From Yamagishiella unicocca (taxonomy: Eukaryota; Chlorophyta; Chlorophyceae; Chlamydomonadales; Volvocaceae), in the NCBI GenBank assembly GCA_003116995.1, contig BDSL01000058.1:372001-436000 (forward strand): a stretch of 64,000 bases of DNA, given 5' to 3'. Shown here piece after piece: positions 46,117 through 58,600 of the stretch. A model generated the notes under the pieces. That model had not been told where the DNA came from. It was given only the letters and a program-made list of their open reading frames with translations, and made no database searches. The stretch's first letter is position 1; the number at the start of each line of letters is the position of its first letter. The position numbers were made by a program, and so were the translations under genes.

Positions 46117-49100
46117 TCAAGCCCTCGCGCCCACCGGCTCCCTCTTGACTTCGGCCTTGGCCACAGCGGCCGAGCCGTTGGCGCCGTCGCTGGCTGGGTT
46201 GGGCGGTGCCTGCTGGCCGCGTATGACTGCCACCTGGGCCACGATCTCCGCTCGCCGCTCGTCCGTCACCGGAGGCGGGGGAGGCACGGCCTTGGGCATG
46301 GGCTGCAGCCCCACGCGCCAGCGGTTCTTGTCTGAGGGTGGAAGGAAACAGGAGGAGCAGGAGCAGGAGCAGGAGCGTGAAGCTGGGAAGGGCAGGGGCG
46401 GGATGGTGGTTGCGGTTGTGTACGGCACCGCTGCCATGCGGTCCGCGTCGGTGGCGCTCGGCCGGCCAACGCCGGGATTGATGAATGGATCCGCAGTGAA
46501 CGGGAGTTCCCGCGTGAACGGGAGAGACAGGAGAGCACACGAAGCAAACAGCTGGCCTCGTCAAAGGTTGTACATGCGGGCCGGGGGCCGAGACAGGGCG
46601 CGGGGTGGCGCAGTGCGCTGCCCACCTTGAGCCAGGGTGATGAAGAGACGCAAGTAGTCCTGCTGCCGCATCGTCCGCTTGCCCTTGCTCTCCGCCGCCT
46701 CGTTGCGACGCAGCTCGAACGTCTGCGATGACAGTACGACCGGCCGGGTTGTCGTACATTCAGGACATGGGGGTGGCACCCAGCCACTCCGCACACGAGG
46801 AGCGGGTTTGGGTCGCCCTCACAGCCCCGCGCACGGCACTAAGTCTGATTTGTGGAGTTGTGGTCGCATTTGATGTGCTGGATTCGCATGGTTGGCAAAT
46901 GTTGGTGGCAAGAGCTGAACCCTTGATATCCTTGGTCAGGTTTGGGTGAATGGATACAGATCATCCCCCCCCCCCCTTTCAGACTAGTGGGAGCCGTGGA
47001 TGGACGGGTAGCGTCCGAGCTGGTGTCGGCACACCGGAACACACACGGCAGCACGCTGCGTGCCCCTACAGTCCCACCGTGCCTGCTGCGGGCTGGCGGG
47101 CTAGTACCTCGTCCCACCCAACACAGGGCAGCAGCAAATGGGCACACACAGAACACAGGCAGCAGCATGTTGCCCCCACCGCGCAACCCCACGTCACAAC
47201 CCCACAGCGCAACCCCACGTGCACTGTGCACCCCAAGGAAGGCACTGACCGGGGTCGCCACCGCCCGGGGGCCGCCCTCGTACCTTGCCCGACGCCTCCG
47301 GCATCATGACCGCCATCGCCAGGCAGTCGGCCACCTCGTCGCGGCTGATCTGTCCAATGATGACGTCACCCTGGTCGGCTTGCAGCAGGTAGGGGCCGCC
47401 CTCAGCGCTGTCAATCATACCTGCAGCGCAAGGCGGCACAGCACGGGGAGGCCAAGTCAGGGAGGGAGCCACCCGGGTCGGCTTGCGGGCAGGGCCAGGC
47501 CGGGGAGAAGGGTTGGGGACAGAAAGGGATGAAGCTGGGGGCGTTGCTTGGAGAGCTACCGTGTGGCCTTGTAGGAGGGGCGAGGGGCGCGCAATATGAA
47601 CGAGCGATGGCCTGGGCAGGTGGCGGGAGGCAGGGGAGCGGGGCAGGCGGTTGCGGATGCGGCTCTCGGTGTCGCCTGAAGGGAGTGGCGAGTGACAGGC
47701 GGCCCGGCCCGGCCCGTGCCGTGCAGACGGGAAACAGACTCACCCGTGGACCGTACGACCGAGTACGGGTAGCCGGACGAGCGCACGGCGATTTCGGCGG
47801 TGTACTTGTGGTTGAGGGTGCCGCTGGGGTTCAGCTGGACGATGGGGATGTCGCAAGCGCGCTTAACCTCGTCGTTGCCGATGATCGCATTGCGTTCAAC
47901 GCCGGCCGAGGAGATCTGGATTGCGTACGGCGGGCACGACGGGTGTACGACAACGACTTTTAAGATGCTAAACTCTAAAACCCTGAATGGAATCCATAGC
48001 GGTGGAGTACGGTGCGGCGCCGAGGGTGCAAGCAAGCGCGCCCGCGGCGGACGGCGACAAGCGCACCTGGTTTCGGAGCGGCCCGAGGTTTTCGGAGCGG
48101 AAGCAAGGGAGGAAGCAAGCCAGGCGCAACCGCGCCCCACCCCTATACACGTACACGCAGCTCAGCGGTGAGCTGACCCACGCGCAGCTCACCATGACCA
48201 GCTGGGGTCGCACATCGGTGTAGGCGTGGATGCCCCCCTCGATTTGCAGCTCGAAGGGGCCCGGATTGTAGGCGGGGTTGGGCATCTTGTTGAACTCGAA
48301 GCGGCTCAGCACCAGACCCAGCTTGGAGATGCCCGAGGGGTCCAGGGGCGCGCCTGCGTTGCAGCAGCAGCAGCAGCAGTGGCGGTGATGGGGGCAGGAT
48401 GTTGAGTTGAGGCTGTGAGAGGATGGCAGGAAACTCCCGCGCCGACGGTCGCTTCATGGCTGGTGAGCCAGAGATCGGAGGGGCACACCTTTGGCGGCCA
48501 ACGCAGCCCAGCCCAGGTGACAGGGCTGATATCACCGCCTTCCCCCTCCTGCTCCCCTCCTGCTCCCCGCATGCACCGCGTCCTCCCCACGCATACACCC
48601 CTTCGCTTGCTCCCTCTGCCGCTGCCTGCCCCCAGGGGCTCTCCTCCCCGCCACGCCCCCTCACCCTCGGGGTCCGACTGCGCCCTCTTGACCGGCACGA
48701 AGTTGTGCCAGGGCAGGTAGACGTCCGTCCACTGGCCCGCCACGGTGTCGAAGGTGGACTGGTAGGTGGACTCGGGGACGTCCTCCTGGTCAATCTGCTC
48801 CAGGGAGGCGGGAAGCGGGAGGGAGGAAGTCGGTGCGCCGACGAAGGGGAAGGGGCGCGCGGCGTCATTGGGGAGGGGAGGAGGTGCACTGAGGGGGGCG
48901 GCAAGAGGAGGCGAGCCAAAAGGGGAGAGCAGGACTCCGGCGACAGGGTGTCGTACACACCAGGCCCGCGCGGAATGTGGGCGAGGCGAGCGATGTTGGG
49001 CCTCCCATTGTCCATCCACTCCCCCCTCCCACTGCCCATCCACTCCCCCCTCTCCCCGGTGTGCCCTCACGCACCGTCTTGATGTTCAGCTTGAAGATCT

Positions 49101-52100
49101 GGCCGTCTCCCAGCACCCGCAGGTGGACTCCGTCAGAGCCCGACAGGTCGAGGCCCAGCTTGTTGGTCCGAGAGCCGCAGAAGCCGCCGCCCTGGCGACC
49201 ACACAGACGGGAGCGGCAACGGGGTGCGTTGAGATGATACCCTTGAGTCGACCCCCCCACACCGGATCGCGGATTCTGTTTTCAAACCCCCCCAGTCCGG
49301 TGACCTCAGGAGCAGCCATCACAGCTCCAAACGCCTTCCACAGCCCCCCTCATACCCCGCTCCCGCGTCAGCGCACCAGCAGGGCGGTTCGAGGAAGACC
49401 CGTGGATGCCAGAGGGCACCAGCAGGTGGGGGCCTGCAGGGCGAGCTTCTGGCTGCCGATGCGGCATCTTGGCGTCCTCCTTCCCCGCTCGGTGTCTCCC
49501 TATACCCCGCCTCCTTTGCCCCCATGCGCGCCCCCCACGCGCCCTCACCTCCACGATCAGGTTGCCCTTCCACACCGCCCCGGCCACCGGGCCGCCCGCG
49601 GGCAGCGCCTCCAGGCCGCTGTCGCTGGCCCCGCCCATGATGACGTCATCCAGCTTGTTCCACACCGCCAGCTCCTCGGCGGTGCGCATGGGGATCACCT
49701 GCAGGCGGCAGGCGGCGACACGCGGGCGGGCGCACCAGGACACGAGGGGCGGAGGTTCGGCTCAGCAGAGCTGCGCAGGACTGAGCCCCGTCGACCAGGC
49801 GAAAAGGGGTCGGCGGCGAGCACGTGTGGGACAACAGGGGTGAGCGCGTGTGGGGCAACGAAGTTCATAAAGACAGGGCTGTGCCACTCAGTCCGCAACG
49901 CTCCACCCTGTGCCACGCAGTCCGCAACGTGCAACCCTGTGCCACTGCACCCCGCCCCACTCCAGGTTCAGCGGGTGCCAGCAAACAAGCGGCAGCGACA
50001 CGGCCGCACCAGGCGGCTCTCCCGGGCTGCGCGCTTGGGCAGCACCTCCGGCAGCATGGAGACCAGCGAGGCAATACCTGGAGGGATAAGGAGGGAGAGG
50101 AACCGGGAAAGAACTGATGACATGGCGATCAGGGCACGGAGGCTGCCGCAGCGGGGGTCCGGTGGTCGGGCCCAATGGAGGAGCAGGGTTGTCGCTGAGG
50201 CCCGGGTAGGGTAGGGTGGGGTAAGGCGAGGGTCACGCGGCCAGGTGCCCCCGAAGCGCTCGTCTGGGTGCAGCTGCCAGCCTTTGTGACCGCCGTATGC
50301 TGCGCGCTCCTCCCTCCCCTCCAGCGCCCAGATGCTATCTCCTTCCCCTCCAGCGCCCAGATGCTATCTCCTTCCCCTCCAGCGCCCAGATGCTATTCAG
50401 TCAGCAGATCAGCCCCGCCACACCGCTGTCCCCCCACACCGCTGTCCCCACGCTGTCCGGCGGTGTGACGCCGCTGCCTCAGCCGCTCACCACACGGGCA
50501 CACAAGCTTGTTGCGGCGGCTGGAACCTGATGCCTCTGGGCCGGCAACGCAGCTGCATGTTGCCTGCGGCCTCCCGCCCAACCGCCCGAACTTTGCCAGA
50601 CCTTTCATCCACTGCGCACATCCTTCCCTTCCCACCTTGTCCACCAGCAACGTCCCCGCCCCCACCCGCCCCCACCCTCCGCCTCCACGCGCTCGCTGGT
50701 CATGCCGTCCAGGATCCCGAAGCCGCCCTCTGGCAGCGGCCCGAACACGGTGCCCACCGTCAGCACCACCTGCTCCACACCCTCCCAGAGGCCGGGCCGC
50801 TTGACGGAGTCGGGGTTGGTGATGTCCACCTGGCAGCGCGTGACGTGAGGGGGCAGCAAGACATGGACGGACGTGAGCCGAGGAACGCAGGCACGGAATT
50901 GTGAGCCCGTCAGGCGTTGGGGAGGCATGGATGCGGAGGCCGGGGGACTGGGGGCCGCATTCGTTGTGGGCGAAGAGGCCACGAATGGGCGAGCGGGGCA
51001 AGGGCGGAGAGCGGACAGTCAAGGTGATGCGTTGCGTTGCGTTGCGTTCCATTTGTGTGGGGTGGGATGTGAGGTAGCACCGCGTGGTGCTGCTGTCCGG
51101 GTCATTCCGCAACTCGCCTGCTCCAGGAAAAGGATGCCCTTCCCGGCCTGGAAGCCCTCCTGCAGCCCCATCTGGCCCTCACCGCTGCCCAGCAGCACAT
51201 CGCGTGCCTTAGTCAGGCTGCGGCAGCCCGCGACCACTGTGCGGCCGGAGGCCAGGAGCTGCACAGCGGGCACGGGAATGCGCAGGAGGGCGGGTGGGGG
51301 CGGCGGTGGGGCTGAGTGGGCCAAAGGACAAAAAGGGAGAAGCCAGAAAGGTTCGGTTGATTGGCGGGCAGTGTTGCCAGGGGACGGTCGTAGGGCATCG
51401 TGGGGACCGTGAGGTGCGGGCGAGTTGCGGGCGATGGAGGAGGGGCGAGTGGGCGGTCCGGAAGGGGAGCGGTGTGAGGTAGAGGCAGAAGGCATGGCGG
51501 GCGGAATCGAGGGCCATTTGCAGGATGGAGATAACGATGCGGTGTGGCATTTGGGTCGGGTACCGTGCATGCGGCTGAGCCGAGCCGGTGGAGAACCGCT
51601 CGATGCGCGACGCACCCTCTGTACGACTCGACGGCCCAGGCGGCCCGTGGCGCCCATCACCAGCACGGCATTCTCCCGAGGCGGTGGGGGCGGGGCCTGA
51701 ATGGCCTCAACATCGGCGCCAGCTTCCGGCATAGACGTCTCATCGCCCGCCGTCTCTGATTGCCGCTTCATTTGCGAGGCGATAACGCCAACGATACCAG
51801 CTGCAACAAGCAAGGAATTGAGTAAGAGTGCGTTATGATGAACGTTCGCACGCCGTCATTGCGAAGACGATCCACTACGCGAGCATATTGTTTGGATAAC
51901 ATCTTCAGGGCATTTCGTTGATGCATAATTAAAAGCCGTGTCAATTGTTAATATCAAGGCGCACCTAGCGCAACGCCGCAGGCTCCGAGCGCCTCAATTG
52001 GGATTTGGTCAATAGCGAGCGACGCTGCGCAAGCAATTTCAGGTCGACGAGCACCACCGGGGTGACGGACGACAAAGACCTTGCGAGAGGAGCTGCTGAC

Positions 52101-52151
52101 AGCGGCGCTGGCTGGCCGCTGAACCTGGCGCTGGCTGGTTATCGCCTGCAT
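46117..52151 (-). CDS. plastid atypical SDR with inserted CIA30 domain (HCF173 family)
   Basis: Thirteen exons in coding order: 52151-51965, 51800-51616, 51258-51118, 50829-50676, 50077-50010, 49698-49549, 49191-49075, 48794-48665, 48353-48193, 47915-47744, 47420-47284, 46722-46626, 46331-46117; 637 aa, all phases agree. The N-terminus (MQAITSQRQVQRPASAAVSS) looks like a plastid transit peptide. A hydrophobic helix follows (about residues 56-75). Then comes a Rossmann motif (VMGATGRLGRRVVQ, SLTKARDVLL, VDITNPDSV), a CIA30 domain (WNKLDDVIMGGASDSG, RFEFNKMPNP, GPFELQIEGGIHAY) and the SDR C-terminal half (SSAGVERNAIIG, GQISRDEVADC). SDR halves flanking CIA30 is the layout of plant HCF173, which helps psbA translation. 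A related Arabidopsis paralogue has the same layout, so orthology is not settled. Intron 3 appears to use a GC donor. A short exon between exons 4 and 5 could be missing. Confidence 0.85.
49386..49411 (+). repeat. short interspersed repeat in intron 6 of the HCF173-family gene
   Basis: GTTCGAGGAAGACCCGTGGA plus TGCC; the same core recurs at 54014, 57698, 62239, 63268 and 63878. Confidence 0.7.
50310..50396. repeat. 29-bp tandem repeat, three copies, in intron 4 of the HCF173-family gene
   Basis: Unit CTCCAGCGCCCAGATGCTAT plus CTCCTTCCC, nearly perfect. Confidence 0.9.
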
Positions 52152-53589
52152 TTGGTCAAAACGCAACGCAACGACAATTGTCTGCCTATACCAGACAAAA
52201 GTATTAATCGAATATTGATACACGAGTGCAACTCCCGATCAGGATCGGCGCGTCTCATACTTGCAGCTTCCGCGAGTCTCGGCCACACGATGCTTATACC
52301 GTACGGTCGACCCTCGGGTCGGCTGGCGAAGTCCACCACGGCGCCCCCATTGCTCTTTTATTTACATCTTGCTGTGAGGGTAAAATCTCAAAGTGAGGCA
52401 ACGCCGTCATTGCTCATCGTGCGCTGACCCCCTGGCACCCTTACCGGTATCCTCACCGTGACAGTATACTACTACTAAATCCTCTCCTGCCGGAGCGGCC
52501 TGGACCGCCAGATAGCGCTCGTTTTCCTTCCCTTGCCATTCAATCACGTGCGGGCCATGTTTAAGCCGCGACCAGTGTGCATTGCGCAGAGGCCGGTAAC
52601 ACGTACGGTCCCTTTCCGGTTTCGTCCATAGCTTACACTTGCTTTCTGCCGGCGTTGCACGAGTGGGCGCTACCAGGTCTACGGGTCGGCATTTCTACGC
52701 AGCTGGTTCTAGTCGGGATGCGAAAAGGCTGTCCTCAGACTGCCTGCCGCCCTGGCAGCGCCTCAACAGTGGGGCAGAACGGGGAGGGGACACACATGGG
52801 AGGGGAGTGCAACGGTGCTCATCATAGCTCACTTGGGCCTACCCTCGGCTTCTGCCTCCTGGCCGTGTGGGGACGCATACCGCCCTCCGCCCTCCGCCAC
52901 AAAACCAAAACCGACAGCACGAACCCGCATGATTCAGCAGCAGCAGTCCAACACCCCGCCCAAATCCACTCCGATGAAGTGCGCCTCACAAGGTGCCGTG
53001 AGGCCGGCCTTGGGTGGCGAGCCTGGGCACATTAGTAAGCACCTTGTACGGACGTGTACGACCCATTCGTGCGCAATGGCACCGGCAATCGACAATGCCT
53101 GGGCGCAAGCCCAGCCTGGCGGCAAAGCCATCGCTCCAGGGTTGCAGCTCAGCCCCACGCACCCACCCGCAGCACGTCGCTCCGGAACCCCTCGTGTTCT
53201 TCTCGTCTCGTCCTATACTCGTCTCGTCCTATATGAGCGCCACATGGTCGCCGTACACTGGGGGAAAGTAGAGGTAGATGGGATGTGGCAAGATCGCATG
53301 CACGCGCAATGGCCGGCCAGTGGGCCGTGACACCAGCACATGCCGCAAAAACAAACACTCACTCAACCCACGGGCCCACTGCCGCCCACACCAACCGTCC
53401 AGGATCTTTCGTAGGGCCGGGTCGGTCCCTCCCCCGTCCCTCTCTGGTACCACCGTAATCGACGTCGTCGCAGACATGCGACTACTCCCCTCCGCCCCAC
53501 GCACTTCAGCGACCGAGCCTTCGAGCGAGCAGCTGCTGATCCATGGGTTGCTCGCTCCGCCCGCCCCAAGTATGCATTATGTCACGCCA

Positions 53590-53733
53590 AAAGAGGGCCT
53601 GAGCCTCGGCCCCCACCGAAGAGGGCCTGAACCTCGGCCCCCACCGAAGGGGGCCTGAACCTCGGGCGCCACCAAAGAGGGCCTGAATCTCGGCCGCCAC
53701 CAAAGAGGGCCTGAACCTCGGCCGCCACCAAAC
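53590..53733. repeat. 28-bp minisatellite, five copies
   Basis: Units of about 28 bp built on GAGGGCCTGAACCTCGGCC followed by CCACC(G/A)AA. Confidence 0.9.
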
Positions 53734-53844
53734 CGCCACGAGGAGTGGCCGAGCAATCGAGGCACTTCAAATGTGTATCATCGTCCCATCGTTCCACACC
53801 CGCATGCCGTACCGTAAAGTGCTTGTTCGAAGGTCATCGCACCG

Positions 53845-54488
53845 CTAAAGAGTCACAAAGAATTGTCCCGCGCCCTTGGCGTCATGCCAACAGCCAGCGG
53901 TGGCCCCAGCGGCGGCGGCGGAGTAAGCGCGTGGAACGTCCCAGCCCATCATCAGCCACCACTTGCACCGTGTGTGTGCCGCCCCTCGGTCCCTCCCCAC
54001 CCCTCCCGTCTTTCCTAAAAGGTTTTTCTCGCATCCACGGGTCTTCCTCGAACCACCCTTCCCGTCCAGCTGGACCCCTCCAACCCCTCCCGCCCGGCTG
54101 GACCCCCAATGGGCCCTCACTAAGCCATCGCGAGCCACACACAAACCCCGAAACCCGGGCTTAATCAAGCGCCCAGCGTCACAGGCAGGAGCGCCAGGGA
54201 GGGGCTGTTTATGCCACGCATGTGCACCACGGCTTCGGAGCCAGCTCATCATGCCCGGCCCCCGAGTAACCCCGGGGGGGTTACAAGAGAACCCCGGGGT
54301 GGGTGGGGGTGCAGTGCAGTGCTTCAAGGGGCCTGCCGCGCTGCCGCGCTGCCTCCTGCAACCACCGCCCCCAGCCACCAAGACACTGGCTTCCGTACAC
54401 TCGCGACGTCGCATGCAGCCCGTTGGACGCTTGTACGAGGAAAGCCCAGGCCGCGGCACTCAAGATGAACAGCACCGCCGCCGCCACA
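53845..54488 (-). CDS. possible C-terminal exons of a small membrane protein
   Basis: A - strand exon after an AG acceptor near 54489 would encode VAAAVLFILSAAAWAFLVQ, a clear hydrophobic helix, to about CATGCGACGTCGCGA and a GTGTAC donor. A possible last exon (about 53965-53845) encodes WWLMMGWDVPRAYSAAAAGA and ends FFVTL and a stop, in the same phase. The sequence between them contains the interspersed repeat otherwise seen in introns. Upstream, 55295-55126 (-) has an arginine/serine-rich start that could be a transit peptide. No family is recognised and the gene model is incomplete. Confidence 0.3.
54014..54054 (-). repeat. short interspersed repeat
   Basis: Reverse-complement copy of the 49386 element, with the adjoining CGCATCCACGGGTCTTCCTC and a poly-T/AAACC flank. 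Confidence 0.7.
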
Positions 54489-55688
54489 CTGTACGCGGCC
54501 TCCTCCCTCCCGCGCCCCTAACACGCCCCCCTGCTCTCCCTTAAGCTACCGAAACCCAGCGCCCCTGAAGGCGCCGGGCAGCCCCCTCGCCTTGCAGCAG
54601 GGCTCAGCGGCCGGCGGTGGCCTGTACGACAATATTCCCGAACTGCAGTATCCACGCCAATAAGGCCCGTTCCGGCACCGGCACCGGGCGCCGCCGCCGA
54701 ACCTACGCCCACCCCCCCGATCCCGCTGCCACGTGCTGTGTACGGCAGCACCGCGAACGGCAGCGGTTTTACCGGTACCGTCCGTACCGCCTTGCCATGC
54801 TGGGCCCCAGGGATCCCAGCGGTGTCGACTGGGGGACCCTCCTGCGCCCCCCGCGTCCCTCCCTCGAGTTAGCCCAGCCTCCTGTCAGCCCCAACTCCCC
54901 CCCGCATGTGCGGAGACGGGTGCAAAAGCGCGTCTGCGCGCGCGGCCTGCGCCGGCGCCTGAGCTGACTCGTAGCAACGACGAGGCCATTAGTTGGTTGG
55001 CATGCACAAATGCAAAAGTCGCATCTCGGCTTGCAGGCTATACGCAGCATGGCAAGGTCAAATCCATCGATCCACAAATATTCTTACTTGAAATGGCCAC
55101 CGTACGGCGGCGGCTGTGCGCCACGGTCCTCCTCCCCCCATGCAGCCCGCATCTCTTAGCCCCAGCGCAACTGCTAACCGCAGCCCGCCCAACCGACCGC
55201 AACCGCACAAACGGAAACCAGGCGCCTCGCCCCAAGCAGCAGGGCAACGGAACCATGTTTTTTAAAGCAGCACCCCGCATGGCGGCGGCGCGACACCCCT
55301 GCCGACCCGTGGGCCGCCGCATCCGCTCCGGGACCAGCCGCCGCCGGCGCCGCCGGCGCCGCCGCCCCGCCCCGCGGGATCACGCCCATGTACAGCACGG
55401 TGTCGTGCAATTGTACGACGAACCAGGGATTTCAGTGACCCACGCGGGCATTACGTCTCAGTAGAAGGGGGACTACTGGCAGAGCTGGGGAAGTGCCTCG
55501 CTCCAACCATGAACCCTTCGGGGCCGGTGTCTTGACCGTTGCCACCCCCCCGGTCGCGAGCAGCAACCCCGCCCGGCCGCCGGCAGCTCCAGCCGCCGCA
55601 AACAACAACCGAGCCCCAAAGGCGCGAGAGGGGGGGGGCGAGAAGACCCGAGACCCGGCAGAAGGGGGGTGGGGGCGGCGTGTATGCC

Positions 55689-58600
55689 TCACGCGGGTGT
55701 GTTCAGAGGGTCCGTCCCCTGCGGCGGCGGCGAGGCGTACTTGCCGTACATGGCCTCCAGCGCCTGCAGCACCTCGCTGGTGGTGGGGCGGGCGCCGGGC
55801 TCGGCACTCCAGCACTGGATGGCCAGAGACCAGTAGTCCTGGCGGGTAGGGGGGGTGAGGGCGGTAAGGGGTATAAGAGGATCCGCGAGGGGTGGTAGGG
55901 GTGGTGGGGTTGGTGTGGGGTGGGGGTTGGAGGTTGCAAGGAAAACCCGTGTACGAAAGAAACCTACGCACAGCCCGCCCTGCCACTACGGAGATAGCCC
56001 GCCCTGCCACTACGTCCAGCCCCACCTGCCCCTACGTCCAGCCCCACCTGCCCCTACGTCCAGCCCCACCTGCGGCACCTCCGGTGGGAACACGGGTCTC
56101 AGCCCCTCGTGCACCACACGCGCCAGCAGCGCCCGGTGGCGGTCCTCGCGCTTCGAGATGTGGGACAGCAGCGCACGGTACGGCTGCTGGCCGGTATAGA
56201 GCTCCCTGGAGCGGCGGGGAAGGGGGGGGAGGGGGGAGGAGGGGGAGGAGGGAAGGGAGAAGTTGGTGACCCTCTGACATACGCCGTGCTGCGCTTCGTG
56301 CTGCGTTGGAAGCTCCGTTCCGCGACGAAGGAACAGCAGCACAGGTGGCGCCCCAGGCTGGCGGGGGAGGGCGCGTCTCCTGATAGAGGCGCAACGACCT
56401 CGGCAGTCAGGCGCCTCGTGTAGGCTAAAGTCCAACTGCTGGGGGCAGTCACATGCGCCGTTCATAGCCGTCTCTCTCCCAGCGTGTCTTCCGCCACCGC
56501 GCCCTGCCTTGCCCCCACCACACCACACCCCGTCCCCAGCCCCGGCCACCGCCCGGCCGCCCCGCCCCCCGCCACGTCCCCCGCCCCGCCCCGCCCCCCG
56601 CCCCCCCCCCCCAGCCGCCTGCCTCACCACATGAGTATGCCGAATGCGTACATGTCCGAGAAGGACGACACCTGGCGGTGCAGCACCGACTCCGGGGCCA
56701 CGTGGGTGACTGTGCCCCCCAGGTCGCCAACCACCTGCCCGTCCAGGGAGCGCAGCTCGCTCAGACCGAAGTCCGCCAGCTGGGGGAAGGGTATGGGAGC
56801 GGGGGGTATGGGAGGGGCGGGCATAAAATGAATCCGCGAATCCACGGCCGACATACCAAGGGCGATGACGGGGATTGGGAGGGTGTGTGTGTTTGGCGTG
56901 TGTGGTGCAGGTGGGAAGGAGGGCGGGGGAGGGGGGTTGGTGGCTTGGACCGGTTGGAGTGGTATGGTCAAGGGAGGGAGGGTGAGGCGGGAAGGGGAGG
57001 CGAGGGGCGGGGCCCCGGCTCACACACCTTGGCTGTGAAGCCCCTCCGGTTGTTGGCCTCCTTGAGCAGCACGTTCTCCGGCTTCAGGTCGCAGTGCACG
57101 AAACCCTGCGATGACGGTGCGGCCAACAGGCGGTTGGCGGCGGCGGTTGGCGGCGGTTGGCGGCGGTTGGCGGCGATGGTGACGGCCGGTGGTCAGCCAG
57201 CTGCGGATGCGGAGCACCGACCTCCGGCCCCCCTCCGCGGCACCACAGGCACCGCAGCGGTGTGGACTGACACACTGACACACAGCCCGGCAGTGACTCA
57301 GCACACGCATCCAGCCATCCAGCCACCCAGCCACTCAGCTAGCCAGCCGCCCAGCCACACCCACCCCCACCCACCCTGCCGGCCAGCCACCCAGCCACTC
57401 AGCTAGCCAGCCAGCCAGCCACCCACACCCACCCAGCCAGCCAGCCAACCACCCAGCCAGCCAGCAGCACCCAGCCACCCAGCCAGCCAGCCACACACAC
57501 CCCCCTCCCCCTCCAGGCAGCCAGGCAGCCCCCCACCTGTGCGTGCAGGTACTGCAGCGCCGACACCACCTCGCTGAGGGTGGCCAGGATGAAGTCCATG
57601 TGGACACCCTCGGGGGGCAGCGGGGCGTTGGCGCGGGCAGCCTCGGTGGCTGGGGGGCCGGGGGAGGGGGCGGGTTGAGCGCGGGGTTGAGGGGGGGGTT
57701 CGAGGAAGACCCGTGGATGCCCGAAAAAACGGTTTGAGGGCGGGGGAGGGGGCGGGGGGGAGGAGGAAGGCAGGATGTGGCGGGCGGCGAGCTGGTGCTT
57801 TACGCTCCCGCCGCCCCCCTCCCAGACCACCCCTTCCTTCCAACCCTGGCCCTCCGTGCCCCTGGCCCTCCGCCGGCTTCCTCAGCCCCCCCCCCCTCAC
57901 CCTTATCTGGCATCGTGCGGTCCTTGAAGAACATGCGGTTGTCTATGTACTTGTGCAGCCCGCCAAGATTGCAGTACTCCATCAGGATGGCCTGGAGGGG
58001 CGGGGGGGCGGGTAAGGGGAGGGGGGCGACGATGAGGTTGGGTTTGGGAGGGGGTTTGATAAGAGAATCCGCGAATCCACGGCCGACAAACCCGTTTGGG
58101 AGGGGGCGGGCGCATTGGGCCAGGGAGGGGTCCGGCACATGGCTGGCGGTCGTGGATCCAGACGGATCCAGGTGGATCCAGGTGGATCCAGTACATGAAG
58201 CCGCCTAGGACAAACAGGGTAGGTGCGCCCTCTCCCGCTCGCCTCCTCTCCACACCAGCAACCAAACTCCCGTGCGTACCCGTACCCGTACCCGCATCCC
58301 CCCTCCCCTCCGGGGGGACCTAGCCTGCACTCACATGCACTTTGGGCGTGTTTGGCTTGCAGGGCTTCAGCAGCGCAGCCGAGGAGGGTCCCACGCTGCC
58401 CGCGCTGGTGCGAGAGAAGCTGGGCGGAGTCGTAGGGCCGTACCCAGAGTTGCTGTAGCCGGCGGCGATGGCGGCGACGACGCCGCTGCCGGCGCACGCA
58501 GCAACCTCTTTGGTGGGCAGCGGGCAGCTCGGCGCCGCCGAGCCCGGCGTAAGGCCCTCGTACGAGGCGCCGCCGCCGCCGCGGCCGCCGACCGAGGGAC

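Larger units (their letters stand above)
52152..55688. other. interval between the HCF173-family gene and the kinase gene
   Basis: No confident gene. It holds a minisatellite (53590-53733) and a possible small membrane-protein gene (53845-54488). Confidence 0.5.
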
